From Flavobacterium plurextorum (GTDB taxonomy: Bacteria > Bacteroidota > Bacteroidia > Flavobacteriales > Flavobacteriaceae), in assembly GCF_002217395.1 (NCBI RefSeq), contig NZ_MUHD01000001.1, forward strand, positions 44,442 to 108,441: a stretch of DNA of 64,000 nt. Direction: 5' to 3'. The translations under genes were made by a program, and so were the position numbers. Below the pieces are notes generated by a model that was not told the DNA's origin, searched no databases, and worked only from the letters and a program-made list of their open reading frames with translations. Shown one piece after another: positions 1-8,062 of this stretch. Position 1 is the stretch's first letter, and each line of letters starts with the position of its first letter.

Positions 1-1332
1 GAGTCAGCTCAGTTACAAATTTAGGATCGCTTAAGATTGTGCTTGCATTGTTGATTACATCCGCTACAACATCAATTGCTGTCTCTGCACTATCTTCATT
101 TTTATAAACATACTTTCCGTCATTAGCAGCATTTTTTACTAATGTTGTAATCGTTTCGTTTCCTTTTACAATTTCACTGATGTTCACTGTTTGTGTAACT
201 CCTGATGCATCTGTATATGTAAATTCGTTGGTTGTAGAATTAAACGACACTGTACCTTCAGACTTAGTAACAAAATTGTTCAAAACATTCGTTACTGCTG
301 GATTGTTTATGATGGTTTCAAAATTACTTGCAACATCACCTAGTACATTAATAGTAACATTGTCTCCTGCCTCATTTGCATAAGTATAGCTTCCGTTATT
401 ATTGTTTGTTATTGTAGTAACAGTTTCTTTTGCATCTACAAATTGAGTCAGCTCAGTTACAAACTTAGGATCGCTTAAGATTGTGCTAGAGTTATTGATT
501 ACATCGGCTACAACATCGATTGCTGTCTCTGCACTATCTTCATTTTTATAAACATACTTTCCATCATTAGCAGCATTTTTTACTAATGTTGTAATCGTTT
601 CGTTTCCTTTTACGATTTCACTGATGTTCACTGTTTGTGTAACTCCTGATGCATCTGTATACGTAAATTCGTTAGTCGTAGAATTGAACGACACTGTACC
701 TTCAGACTTAGTAACAAAATTGTTTAGAACATTCGTTACTGCCGGATTGTTTATGATGGTTTCAAAATTACTTGCAACATCACCTACTACATTAATAGTA
801 ACATTGTCTCCTGCCTCATTTGCATAAGTATAGCTTCCGTTATTATTGTTTGTTATTGTAGTAACAGTTTCTTTTGCATCTACAAATTGAGTCAGCTCAG
901 TTACAAACTTAGGATCGCTTAAGATTGTGCTAGAGTTATTGATTACATCGGCTACAACATCGATTGCTGTCTCTGCACTATCTTCATTTTTATAAACATA
1001 CTTTCCGTCATTAGCCGCATTTTTTACTAATGTTGTAATCGTTTCGTTTCCTTTTACAATTTCACTGATGTTCACTGTTTGTGTAACTCCTGATGCATCT
1101 GTAAATGTAAATTCGTTAGTTGTAGAATTAAACGATACTGTACCTTCAGACTTAGTAACAAAAGTGTTCAAAACATTCGTTACCGCAGGATTGTTTATGA
1201 TTGTTTCAAAATTACTTGCAACATCGCCTACTACATTAATGGTTACTGGATTTTCTCCTGTCTCATTTAGGTAAGTATATGTACCATCATTATTGTTGGT
1301 TAAAGTTGTAATTGTTTCGTGTTTTTTTACGG
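1..1332 (-). repeat. 444-bp in-frame tandem repeat, three copies visible
   Basis: The same sequence restarts at 1, 445 and 889, giving an exact period of 444 bp (148 codons). The three copies differ by only scattered substitutions, mostly synonymous. The N-terminal-proximal end of the third copy (about 1250-1332) is diverged. The array continues past the left edge, so the copy number is not known. The high nucleotide identity suggests recent duplication or gene conversion. Confidence 0.95.
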
Positions 1333-1726
1333 AACTTCCAAAATCCAACGGTTGATTAGCGCCTGAATCATCTACAAACACAAACTCTTTTGTTACTGCA
1401 TTATAAATAACAGTTCCTTTGTTAGATTCAACTTCACCGGCAATAACAATTCTATTCCATTTGTTATCATACCAATAGTAATATCCTGGTTTAATATCTG
1501 CAGCTGTGGCAGTATTAAATACTAATAAACTATTTACATTGCCATTTGCAATTGTACTAGCATCTGTTGAATTCTTTAGTGGAATTCTAGGAATCAATAT
1601 ACCTTTATCATTTGCCACAACTTCTAATTGAGTAGAAGGATTTGGCATCGTAGTTCCAATACCCACCTGGGAATAAGCTGAATAACTAGCTAGGATAAAA
1701 AATAATGGAAGTAATTTATTCTTCAT
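1..1726 (-). CDS. Secreted repeat-containing surface protein (partial, C-terminus beyond left edge)
   Basis: An open frame runs on the minus strand from an ATG at 1726 off the left edge without a stop (about 575 codons). The N-terminus is a signal peptide (MKNKLLPLFFILASYSAYSQ). It is followed by a VGIGTT..NPS..LEVVANDKGILIPRIPL segment, a type commonly found at the start of Bacteroidetes surface proteins. From about residue 130 the protein consists of repeats of about 148 residues. Each holds two related halves of the form ET(I/V)TT...G.Y.Y.NE....V, separated by a beta-rich EGTVSFNSTTNEFT-like stretch. It follows the PorP/SprF-OmpA operon but has its own promoter. Export by type IX secretion is likely from context, but the C-terminal sorting domain cannot be seen. 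Function is unknown; an adhesin or filament-like role is inference. Confidence 0.85.
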   Translation of the reverse strand, partial: MKNKLLPLFFILASYSAYSQVGIGTTMPNPSTQLEVVANDKGILIPRIPLKNSTDASTIANGNVNSLLVFNTATAADIKPGYYYWYDNKWNRIVIAGEVESNKGTVIYNAVTKEFVFVDDSGANQPLDFGSSVKKHETITTLTNNNDGTYTYLNETGENPVTINVVGDVASNFETIINNPAVTNVLNTFVTKSEGTVSFNSTTNEFTFTDASGVTQTVNISEIVKGNETITTLVKNAANDGKYVYKNEDSAETAIDVVADVINNSSTILSDPKFVTELTQFVDAKETVTTITNNNNGSYTYANEAGDNVTINVVGDVASNFETIINNPAVTNVLNNFVTKSEGTVSFNSTTNEFTYTDASGVTQTVNISEIVKGNETITTLVKNAANDGKYVYKNEDSAETAIDVVADVINNSSTILSDPKFVTELTQFVDAKETVTTITNNNNGSYTYANEAGDNVTINVLGDVASNFETIINNPAVTNVLNNFVTKSEGTVSFNSTTNEFTYTDASGVTQTVNISEIVKGNETITTLVKNAANDGKYVYKNEDSAETAIDVVADVINNASTILSDPKFVTELT

Positions 1727-1823
1727 AAGATTTAATAATTATGAGTTATCTTTTTATTTGTAACCTTTATTCTAAAATTTAAACCAGCTGACTTTTTCTC
1801 TAACTGTTAAATTTTAAATTCGG

Positions 1824-1878
1824 GGCAAAATTATGTCCTAAGTATTTTTCAGAACTACCACATAAACTTTTAAAATCA
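1824..1878 (-). promoter_or_regulatory. Shared regulon promoter, copy A (repeat protein)
   Basis: On the minus strand the order is TGATTTTA (1878-1871), ATGTGGTAGT (1863-1854), 20 nt, then TAATTTTG (1833-1826), which fits the Bacteroidetes -7 consensus TAnnTTTG. There is no TTG at -33; the GTGGTAGT box lies there instead. The same elements recur in exactly the same spacing at 5301-5355 and 7897-7951. Transcription would begin near 1816-1820, about 90 nt before the ATG. Confidence 0.65.
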
Positions 1879-1986
1879 ATACAAAAAGTTACAAATCACC
1901 AAAACATCATAAATAATTACACTTCAAATAGTTATCACCACAAAAAACCTCTAAAACCTCCCATAAAAACGAAAATATATCCAACA

Positions 1987-2025
1987 AAAAAGAGCTTGAA
2001 CTTACTTAAAAGTCAAACTCTTTTT
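1987..2025 (-). terminator. Rho-independent terminator of porP/ompA operon
   Basis: An imperfect hairpin (AAGAGTTTGACTT pairing with AAGTTCAAGCTCTT) lies about 40 nt after the OmpA-family stop codon on the minus strand. It ends in a T-run. Confidence 0.6.
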
Positions 2026-2065
2026 CTTACCAACTTACAAACTACCAAATCTAAATTTATACGTT

Positions 2066-4318
2066 CTATTCTTTTATTACAATAATAAATTCCGAACGTC
2101 TGTTAAGCTCATGTTCTGCTTCTGAACATTGTACATCATTACTGCATTTATTAATCAACTGCGATTCTCCATATCCATCTCCCCATACTCTATCTTGTGC
2201 AATTCCGCCTTCCAAAACAATATAATCCACTGTTGTTTTTGCTCTGTTTTTAGAAAGTCTCATATTGTAGTCATCTTTTCCTCTGCTGTCTGTATGCGAT
2301 TTTACGAGAATAGAAATACTTGGACGAGTTTTTAATACATTGATAACTTTATCTAATTCTAATTTTGATGATTTTCGAAGTGTATATCCTCCATAATCAA
2401 AGTAAATAGGTCTTAATTTTAATTTCTCTGTCAGATTATCACCTTCTTTAAGAATCAATACTTGATTGTCGACAACAACTTCCAGTTCATTAAATAATAC
2501 AGCTTGTATTTCTTTCTTTTCACCAATTTTAATTCCCTTCGCAGCTATTTTTTCAGCTGTATAACCTTTCTTTTTAAACTCGAAAGTGTAATTTTTAAGC
2601 GGCTCGAGATCAACGGAAAACTTTCCTGATTCATCGCTGTATATTGTTTTTATTTTCTCTTTTAAATCATTAAAAATAGTTACCTCAACTTCACGTAATG
2701 CTTTACCAGATATACTGTCTTTTATGGTTCCAGAATAAACTGGGTTCAATTTAAAAGGAAATATTATTGATTTTGTTTCTAAAAATGTGTACAAATCATC
2801 ATCACCGGTTCCACCTTTTCTATTAGAAGAGAAAAACCCTTTTTTCGAATCACTGTCGATGCTGTATGCAAAATCATCACTTGTAGAATTTACAGGCTCG
2901 CCAACATTTGCAACTACATACTTATCATCTTTATCTTTTACGGCCGCAAAAATATCTAAGCCTCCTAAACCAGGATGCCCATCTGATGAGAAGTACAATA
3001 CACCGCTGTTATCTACAAAAGGAAAAGTTTCTCGACCGTAGGTATTTATTTCTTCTCCTAAAGGTTCTGCTTTATTCGCAAAACCGCCGCCTTTTTTTCT
3101 GCTTACGACATATAAATCAGTGTCGTTTGTTTTCTTTTTTCTGTTCGACACAAAATACAAGTCATCATTATTCGCGCTCAAAGCAGGATGTGCCGAAGAG
3201 GTTCCTTCGACATTTATCGGATAAGGAAGTTCCTTAACATCGCCCCATTTATTGTTTATTTTTTGAGCTTGAAAGATTTTCAGGTTAGAAATTGCTTTCT
3301 TATTTTTTGCTTTGTTTTTTATTTTGTCATAAACTACCAAGCGGGTAAAATACATCGTTAAACCATCATTTGTAATTACTGGTGTACTTTGATGGTATTT
3401 CGAATTAACATCTCCTGACAACTTCTTAGCATTATGCAAATTTCCGTCTTCGTCGATTTGCGCTGCATATAATTTAAGAAAAGCTTTTTCGCTCCAATTG
3501 TGTTTGCGTTTAAAAATACCAGAATCTTTGGCAGTAGCATAAATCACTTCTTTATACTTTGGCAGTTTTTCTGAAGATATGATTAGAAGATCAGTATTCT
3601 TAGAATCACTTTCCTTACTATTTACAATGAATTTTCCTTGGTTTTCTTTCTTTTTCTCCTGAATTAAAAACTCTCCTTTGGCTCCAAGTTTATTACCATC
3701 GTCACTTCGTCTTTTTTCAGCATTTTCTCTAATTATTCTATCTTTATCAGACTTTTCTGCTTGAACAATTTCAAGGTTTTGTTTAATTGCTTCTTCATTT
3801 GGAATTAATGCCGCTCCAAAGTCTGAAAATGGCGAATTTATTCCTGCTTCGCTCAAATTATCGTATCGATCTGATTGTGCTGCAATGGCTTTTAAATAAA
3901 TAGCTGGATCCCATTTTTTTGCTTCATCTTCTTTTCCTGCTTTCTTATAATAGGCATTCATTACCGCCAATCCTTCTTTATGCTGCTCATTTGCTCTCAA
4001 ACATACAGAATATCTATAATAATATTCTGGCGGAGCAGATGCAACATCTTCCATCATTTTGGTGTACCATTGCAATGCATTGTAATAATCTGCATTAAAA
4101 AAATAGGTATCTCCTAAACGAGCATATATTTCTTTAGAATCATATCCTTTACTCACTAATTGCTCGTATAGTTTTCCTGCTTTTACAAATGAAAAATTTT
4201 CGTATTCTGCATTTGCTTTTGCTAGCTTTTTATCTTGCGTTTGCTGTTTCTGCGAAAAACAAACTGTATTACTCAAACAAAAAAGCAACACAAATACTTT
4301 ATGTATTTTTATTCTCAT
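2066..4318 (-). CDS. OmpA-family protein with TPR-like, PD40 and carboxypeptidase-regulatory-like regions
   Basis: The 750-residue protein has a signal peptide (about residues 1-22, ending CFSQ). A TPR-like helical part follows (about 30-130), with YARLGDTYF and YYNALQWYTKM motifs. Next is a WD40-like/PD40 propeller region (about 300-510; TPVITNDGLTMYFTR, HPALSANNDDLYFVS, FPFVDNSGVLYFSSDG), then a carboxypeptidase-regulatory-like beta domain (about 530-610). The OmpA C-terminal domain spans about 638-750 and carries the peptidoglycan-binding pattern HTDSRG..DYN..LSKNRA. The gene starts 22 bp after the PorP/SprF-like gene, so the two are co-transcribed. This pairing is typical of type IX secretion-associated surface loci, where the OmpA protein probably anchors an outer-membrane complex to peptidoglycan. 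Confidence 0.92.
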   Translation of the reverse strand: MRIKIHKVFVLLFCLSNTVCFSQKQQTQDKKLAKANAEYENFSFVKAGKLYEQLVSKGYDSKEIYARLGDTYFFNADYYNALQWYTKMMEDVASAPPEYYYRYSVCLRANEQHKEGLAVMNAYYKKAGKEDEAKKWDPAIYLKAIAAQSDRYDNLSEAGINSPFSDFGAALIPNEEAIKQNLEIVQAEKSDKDRIIRENAEKRRSDDGNKLGAKGEFLIQEKKKENQGKFIVNSKESDSKNTDLLIISSEKLPKYKEVIYATAKDSGIFKRKHNWSEKAFLKLYAAQIDEDGNLHNAKKLSGDVNSKYHQSTPVITNDGLTMYFTRLVVYDKIKNKAKNKKAISNLKIFQAQKINNKWGDVKELPYPINVEGTSSAHPALSANNDDLYFVSNRKKKTNDTDLYVVSRKKGGGFANKAEPLGEEINTYGRETFPFVDNSGVLYFSSDGHPGLGGLDIFAAVKDKDDKYVVANVGEPVNSTSDDFAYSIDSDSKKGFFSSNRKGGTGDDDLYTFLETKSIIFPFKLNPVYSGTIKDSISGKALREVEVTIFNDLKEKIKTIYSDESGKFSVDLEPLKNYTFEFKKKGYTAEKIAAKGIKIGEKKEIQAVLFNELEVVVDNQVLILKEGDNLTEKLKLRPIYFDYGGYTLRKSSKLELDKVINVLKTRPSISILVKSHTDSRGKDDYNMRLSKNRAKTTVDYIVLEGGIAQDRVWGDGYGESQLINKCSNDVQCSEAEHELNRRSEFIIVIKE

Positions 4319-4340
4319 AATTAATTTTAATTAGTTTTGG

Positions 4341-5276
4341 TTAGAAAAATCTTGGCGACATCATTCTAGATTTTGAGCCGCCTAATACTTCAAATCTTAA
4401 AAAGATTTCATGTGATCCTGAATTATAATTTGCCAATTTGGTTGTTTCGGCATCATAGGAATATCCTATAAACCAAGAATCTGAAATCTGGAATCCTGCT
4501 AGTGCACTTAATGATGCACTCCAACGATAAGCAAGTCCTGCCGTAAATTTTTCATTGAATAAAAAGTTCGCAGAAATATCTGTTTGTAATGGAGCTCCTT
4601 GCACCGCTTTAGTTAATAAGGATGGCTTAAATTTTAGATTATAATCTAAATCAAAAACGTATCCTGCCATTAAATAATAATGCATACGCTCTTTTACAAC
4701 AAAACTCTGCGATTCGTTTTTAGCAGATTTATCGTAATGACTGTTTTCTAACATATTAGGAATTGAAAGTCCTATGTATGATCTGTCTGAATGAAAATAC
4801 ACTCCTACTCCAACATTGGGAGAGAATTTATTATCGACGTTATTCTGAAATCTTGGGTCTGAAGGATCGTAAATATTCAATTTTGTAAAATCAACATCTA
4901 ATAAGTTTGCTGTTCCTTTTAATCCAAATGATAATTTATAAAAGGGTGAGGTATCTATAGAATAGGAAAGATCTACTGAGATGTTGTTTTCTGTCATTGG
5001 CCCAATTCGATCATTGATTACTGATAATCCCAATCCCATATTCTCATTAATAGGTGAATTAACAGATAGTGTATTAGTAACTGGAGCGCCTTCCAATCCC
5101 GCCCATTGTGTTCTATGCAATCCAAAAACACTTATTGTACCTCTTGAACCTGCATAAGCAGGATTGATATTAATAGTGTTGTACATATATTGGGTATATT
5201 GAGCGTCTTGCTGCCCAAACATAAGGCTCGAATAACAACATAATATAGTTACTATAAATAAATTTATTTTTTTCAT
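4341..5276 (-). CDS. PorP/SprF family type IX secretion system membrane protein
   Basis: The start is placed at the ATG at 5276, giving about 311 residues with signal peptide MKKINLFIVTILCCYSSLMFGQ. A longer frame up to 5402 runs through the promoter and lacks a sensible N-terminus. The mature protein begins QDAQYTQYMYNTININPAYAGSRG, the hallmark of the PorP/SprF family, and continues as an outer-membrane beta-barrel (G(F/L)..RTQWAGLEGAP, SINDRIGPMTENN, PNVGVGVYFHS). SprF-like proteins are needed for secretion or surface attachment of specific type IX substrates such as SprB. By position, the partner here would be the repeat protein downstream; that link is inference. Confidence 0.93.
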   Translation of the reverse strand: MKKINLFIVTILCCYSSLMFGQQDAQYTQYMYNTININPAYAGSRGTISVFGLHRTQWAGLEGAPVTNTLSVNSPINENMGLGLSVINDRIGPMTENNISVDLSYSIDTSPFYKLSFGLKGTANLLDVDFTKLNIYDPSDPRFQNNVDNKFSPNVGVGVYFHSDRSYIGLSIPNMLENSHYDKSAKNESQSFVVKERMHYYLMAGYVFDLDYNLKFKPSLLTKAVQGAPLQTDISANFLFNEKFTAGLAYRWSASLSALAGFQISDSWFIGYSYDAETTKLANYNSGSHEIFLRFEVLGGSKSRMMSPRFF

Positions 5277-5300
5277 TTTACTCTTATTTTTAGAAATATG

Positions 5301-5355
5301 GGCAAAATTATAGCAACATAGTTTTTTGGTACTGCCACATAAATTCATAAAATCA
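5301..5355 (-). promoter_or_regulatory. Shared regulon promoter, copy B (porP/ompA operon)
   Basis: Minus-strand elements are TGATTTTA (5355-5348), ATGTGGCAGT (5340-5331), 20 nt, then TAATTTTG (5310-5303). All are in exact register with copies A and C. The predicted transcript start is about 18-22 nt before the ATG at 5276, which also supports that start codon. Confidence 0.65.
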
Positions 5356-5470
5356 TCATGAAAAGGTTTACCGCATAAACAATTATAAACCAGACACATC
5401 AAAACGAAATGGAAGTTTCTATTGGGTTCGTTTTTATTCTAAAATCTAAGTGACTGTTTATTTTAAAATA

Positions 5471-5498
5471 AAAAACCCGATCACTTTACGCAATCGGG
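5471..5498 (-). terminator. Rho-independent terminator of first AraC operon
   Basis: CCCGAT (5476-5481) pairs with ATCGGG (5493-5498). On the minus strand the hairpin is followed by a T-run, about 30 nt after the stop codon of the regulator at 5527. Confidence 0.75.
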
Positions 5499-5526
5499 AA
5501 ATCTAAAAAAAAAGCAATCAAATATA

Positions 5527-6531
5527 TTACCATGTTTTACTTTTAAAAACAGAGCTGGGTATGTCTCCATAGTGTTTTTTATAAAGTGATGAAAAGTATG
5601 CTGTTTTATGATAGCCAAGTTCAAAAGCGATATCACTAATCGTTTTAAACTCGCCGCTTTTTAATAATTTATTTGCAAGCACTAATTTTTCTTTCTTGAA
5701 AAAAGATACGGCACTCATGCCAAATACATTTTCATATAAGATTCTGTATTTTGAAATAGACATATTAGCAATCTCCGAAAGAATCTTTACTCCAGGAAAA
5801 GGTGATAAAAGATTGGACATTAAAAAATCTTGTGTTTTCATTATTGCTTTTAAATCTTTTTCTAAAAACAATCCAGTATTAGACATATCAATTTTTAACC
5901 GTTCTAGAAAATAACCAAAAAGTTTAAACGCAGTACTTTTTAGCAAAAATTCATAATTTGAATCACTCATGCTTTGCTGCTTTAAATTATGAAGTTCTAC
6001 TTTACTTCGGCTGTCTATATGTCCGTAGTAAAACATTTCTCTTTTTTTGTTATCAAAAATGTTCTTGAAATCTTTTTCTAAAACTGCACCGTGAAAATAA
6101 TTTTTAATATATGTTTTTCGAATATACAATCGTAATGAATACGCTCTTTCTCCAACTTCTGAGACATAAGAACTTTGAAGATGACTGTCAATAATAGCAA
6201 AACCCAATTTTGATTTATATCCTGTATTATGTTTAACATTATCTATAAAATGTTTATTCAAATTGTCGCTCATATCATAATAAACAATCCAAAAATCTTC
6301 CTCAGAAGGCATTCTTGTCAAACGCATCGGCTCGTTTAATGTTAAATCAACAATAAGTACAGAAACATCTGTAGAAAGTTCAATGAAATACCCAAAACCA
6401 TTTACCTTTTTCTTCGGAAAATGAATTATTTTATTGTCGATTATTTTACATCCTAAACCGTCAATAAAATCTTGCTTGCCTTTTAATGTTAACGATGCGG
6501 TATGTTTAAATTCTGGTATTGTTAAATCCAT
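5527..6531 (-). CDS. AraC-type transcriptional regulator (type A, copy 1)
   Basis: This 334-residue protein has a roughly 220-residue N-terminal domain of unknown fold (IPEFKHT start; FWIVYYDMSD; VGERAYSLRLYIRK). A C-terminal AraC DNA-binding domain follows (about 235-334), with helix-turn-helix segments PFPGVKILSEIANMSISKYR and TISDIAFELGYHKTAYFSSL. It lies 8 bp after the type-B regulator and is the last gene of a three-gene operon (7799 to 5527). It is a clear paralogue of the protein at 8063-9052. A role in controlling the adjacent surface-protein genes is inferred from the shared promoter motif. Confidence 0.85.
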   Translation of the reverse strand: MDLTIPEFKHTASLTLKGKQDFIDGLGCKIIDNKIIHFPKKKVNGFGYFIELSTDVSVLIVDLTLNEPMRLTRMPSEEDFWIVYYDMSDNLNKHFIDNVKHNTGYKSKLGFAIIDSHLQSSYVSEVGERAYSLRLYIRKTYIKNYFHGAVLEKDFKNIFDNKKREMFYYGHIDSRSKVELHNLKQQSMSDSNYEFLLKSTAFKLFGYFLERLKIDMSNTGLFLEKDLKAIMKTQDFLMSNLLSPFPGVKILSEIANMSISKYRILYENVFGMSAVSFFKKEKLVLANKLLKSGEFKTISDIAFELGYHKTAYFSSLYKKHYGDIPSSVFKSKTW

Positions 6532-6539
6532 AATTTCTA

Positions 6540-7523
6540 TTACAGTAAACTTTGATATTCTTTTGGAAAAACTCCATACATCTGATGAAATCGTTTTGAC
6601 AAATAAGAAACATTTGCATAATTTAATTTATGCGCCACTTCATTAACGGTAAACTTTCCTGTTTCTAATAGTTCTTTGGCTTTATTCAATTTATTATTAT
6701 AGAAATAGGTTCCAGGATTTACACCCGAGATTTTCACAAACAGCTTTTTATATTTTGAGGGAGACATTCCTATTTGCTCTGCCAGAAAATTAATCCCCGG
6801 AAAAGGTCCGTCGATATTATTTTGCATCAATGCTTTAGAAGCAATAATATTCTTTACATCAACATTAAATGTTTTTTCAATAATGCTCTTTTTAGTTTGA
6901 AGCTGTTTTAAATAACTAGCGGTTAATCCGTACACAAGTCCTTTAAAATATATTTCATACAAAGAATTGTCGTAGGCAATTTTTCTAAAATCATTAATTA
7001 AAATTAAACTTTCTGTATTCATTCGATCTAAACGAAATGTTGCATTTCTTTTATTATCAAGAATGTTGTCAATCACCGTCGATGCTGCTTTACTTATTTT
7101 AGAGAAATACTCCTTTATATTATCTTTATCAAACAAAATACAAATCACATATATTCGGGTTCCTTTTTGGACCGTATAATCAGTATCAACTTTAGAGTCA
7201 ATAATAGATAAATTATGCTTTAATTTTCCAATCGAAGCTGCTTCTTCATTAAGCATAAAATCAACATCTGCATCAGTAAGGTAAAAATACAGCCCTATAA
7301 AATTGGTGTTTTTATTACGATATTTTAATCGCGTAGTTTCTTTATAAGTTGTATCGACCAGCATTGCTTTAATACCTTCTTCTATAGGCAGAATAAAATG
7401 TGTTCCTTGGTAAATTTCATTGTTTCCTTTAATGAAATTTCCTTCTATAGAACCTCCCATTGCTTTCGCAAGAACTTCTATCCAACTTTGCGATGTACTG
7501 TAATGATGTGTAATTGTTTTCAA
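6540..7523 (-). CDS. AraC-type transcriptional regulator (type B, copy 1)
   Basis: This 327-residue protein begins MKTITHHYSTSQSWIEVLAK. It has an N-terminal domain with GTHFILPIEEGIKAMLVDTTYKE and GTRIYVICILFDK. The AraC-type C-terminal domain covers about 230-327 (FLAEQIGMSPSKYKKLF; TVNEVAHKLNYANVSYLSKRF; ending FPKEYQSLL). It is closely related to the protein at 9062-10042 and more distantly to the type-A regulators, which suggests an old duplication followed by duplication of the pair. It starts 15 bp after the 86-residue gene. No ligand-binding fold such as a cupin is recognisable by eye. Confidence 0.85.
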   Translation of the reverse strand: MKTITHHYSTSQSWIEVLAKAMGGSIEGNFIKGNNEIYQGTHFILPIEEGIKAMLVDTTYKETTRLKYRNKNTNFIGLYFYLTDADVDFMLNEEAASIGKLKHNLSIIDSKVDTDYTVQKGTRIYVICILFDKDNIKEYFSKISKAASTVIDNILDNKRNATFRLDRMNTESLILINDFRKIAYDNSLYEIYFKGLVYGLTASYLKQLQTKKSIIEKTFNVDVKNIIASKALMQNNIDGPFPGINFLAEQIGMSPSKYKKLFVKISGVNPGTYFYNNKLNKAKELLETGKFTVNEVAHKLNYANVSYLSKRFHQMYGVFPKEYQSLL

Positions 7524-7538
7524 AATAAAAACGAGACT

Positions 7539-7799
7539 TTAAATGTTTTCAAATGCTGCTGATTTATCCTCTTTATACTTAAAAGTAAATTCCAGATTCG
7601 AACATTCAAGTACGTAACTTCTGTTTTTCTTTAAAACAGAATCCTTGATAAACAGTGTTTCATAAACCCCAAAAGCTTCATGCTCTTTTGCAGACAAATC
7701 ATCGTGACAAGTCCAGTTTTCTAATACATCCTTGTAAACCAAATGTCCATTAACCATGTATTGTTTATGATCTGTAAGTGGTATTATTTTTACGCTCAT
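7539..7799 (-). CDS. Small protein of unknown function, first gene of AraC operon
   Basis: An 86-residue protein (MSVKIIPLTDHKQYMVNGH...), hydrophilic and acidic, with two cysteines and neither a signal peptide nor a transmembrane segment. It lies about 100 bp downstream of promoter copy C and 15 bp before the type-B regulator, so it is co-transcribed with the pair. The second regulator pair (8063-10042) has no counterpart. I do not recognise the family. A role as co-regulator or signal-sensing partner is only a guess from position. Confidence 0.7.
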   Translation of the reverse strand: MSVKIIPLTDHKQYMVNGHLVYKDVLENWTCHDDLSAKEHEAFGVYETLFIKDSVLKKNRSYVLECSNLEFTFKYKEDKSAAFENI

Positions 7800-7896
7800 C
7801 TTTTAGATTTAAAAAGCAGCACAGCTTTTATCATAACTCTTTATAAAAACAGCACTTTCTTAAAATTGTTAAGTAACAGTTCTACTGAAAATAGAT

Positions 7897-7951
7897 GGCA
7901 AAAATAATGTGACCTCAGCTTTTTGAACTACCACACATAATTATAAAATCA
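7897..7951 (-). promoter_or_regulatory. Shared regulon promoter, copy C (AraC operon)
   Basis: Minus-strand elements are TGATTTTA (7951-7944), GTGTGGTAGT (7936-7927), 20 nt, then TATTTTTG (7906-7899). They are in exact register with copies A and B. Because this copy drives a regulator operon, autoregulation is plausible. Confidence 0.65.
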
Positions 7952-7994
7952 ACATTATAAGCTACATATACTATATTCTTTGCTGTTTTTAAAG

Positions 7995-8027
7995 CAAAAA
8001 AAATCCCGATTACAGCCTGTAATCGGG
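7995..8027 (-). terminator. Rho-independent terminator of second AraC operon
   Basis: A strong hairpin, CCCGATTACAG (8004-8014) with CTGTAATCGGG (8017-8027), is followed by an uninterrupted T-run on the minus strand. It lies about 35 nt after the stop codon of the regulator at 8063. Confidence 0.85.
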
Positions 8028-8062
8028 AAAAAGTAAGGTTTAAAATATCTAGTTTTATGGCT

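Larger units (their letters stand above)
1727..2065. other. Intergenic stretch between ompA-like gene and repeat protein
   Basis: This 339-bp AT-rich gap holds a roughly 90-nt leader for the repeat protein, the shared promoter motif at 1824-1878 and the terminator of the ompA-like gene at 1987-2025. No further coding sequence is visible in it. Confidence 0.7.

Noticed and set aside
180..1274. Three plus-strand open frames of 67-68 codons at 444-bp spacing
   Set aside because: They are antisense shadows of the minus-strand repeat protein; the repetition reflects the repeat array, not a gene family.
1..1332. Possible CRISPR-like array
   Set aside because: The unit is 444 bp, in frame and coding, without short repeats or unique spacers.
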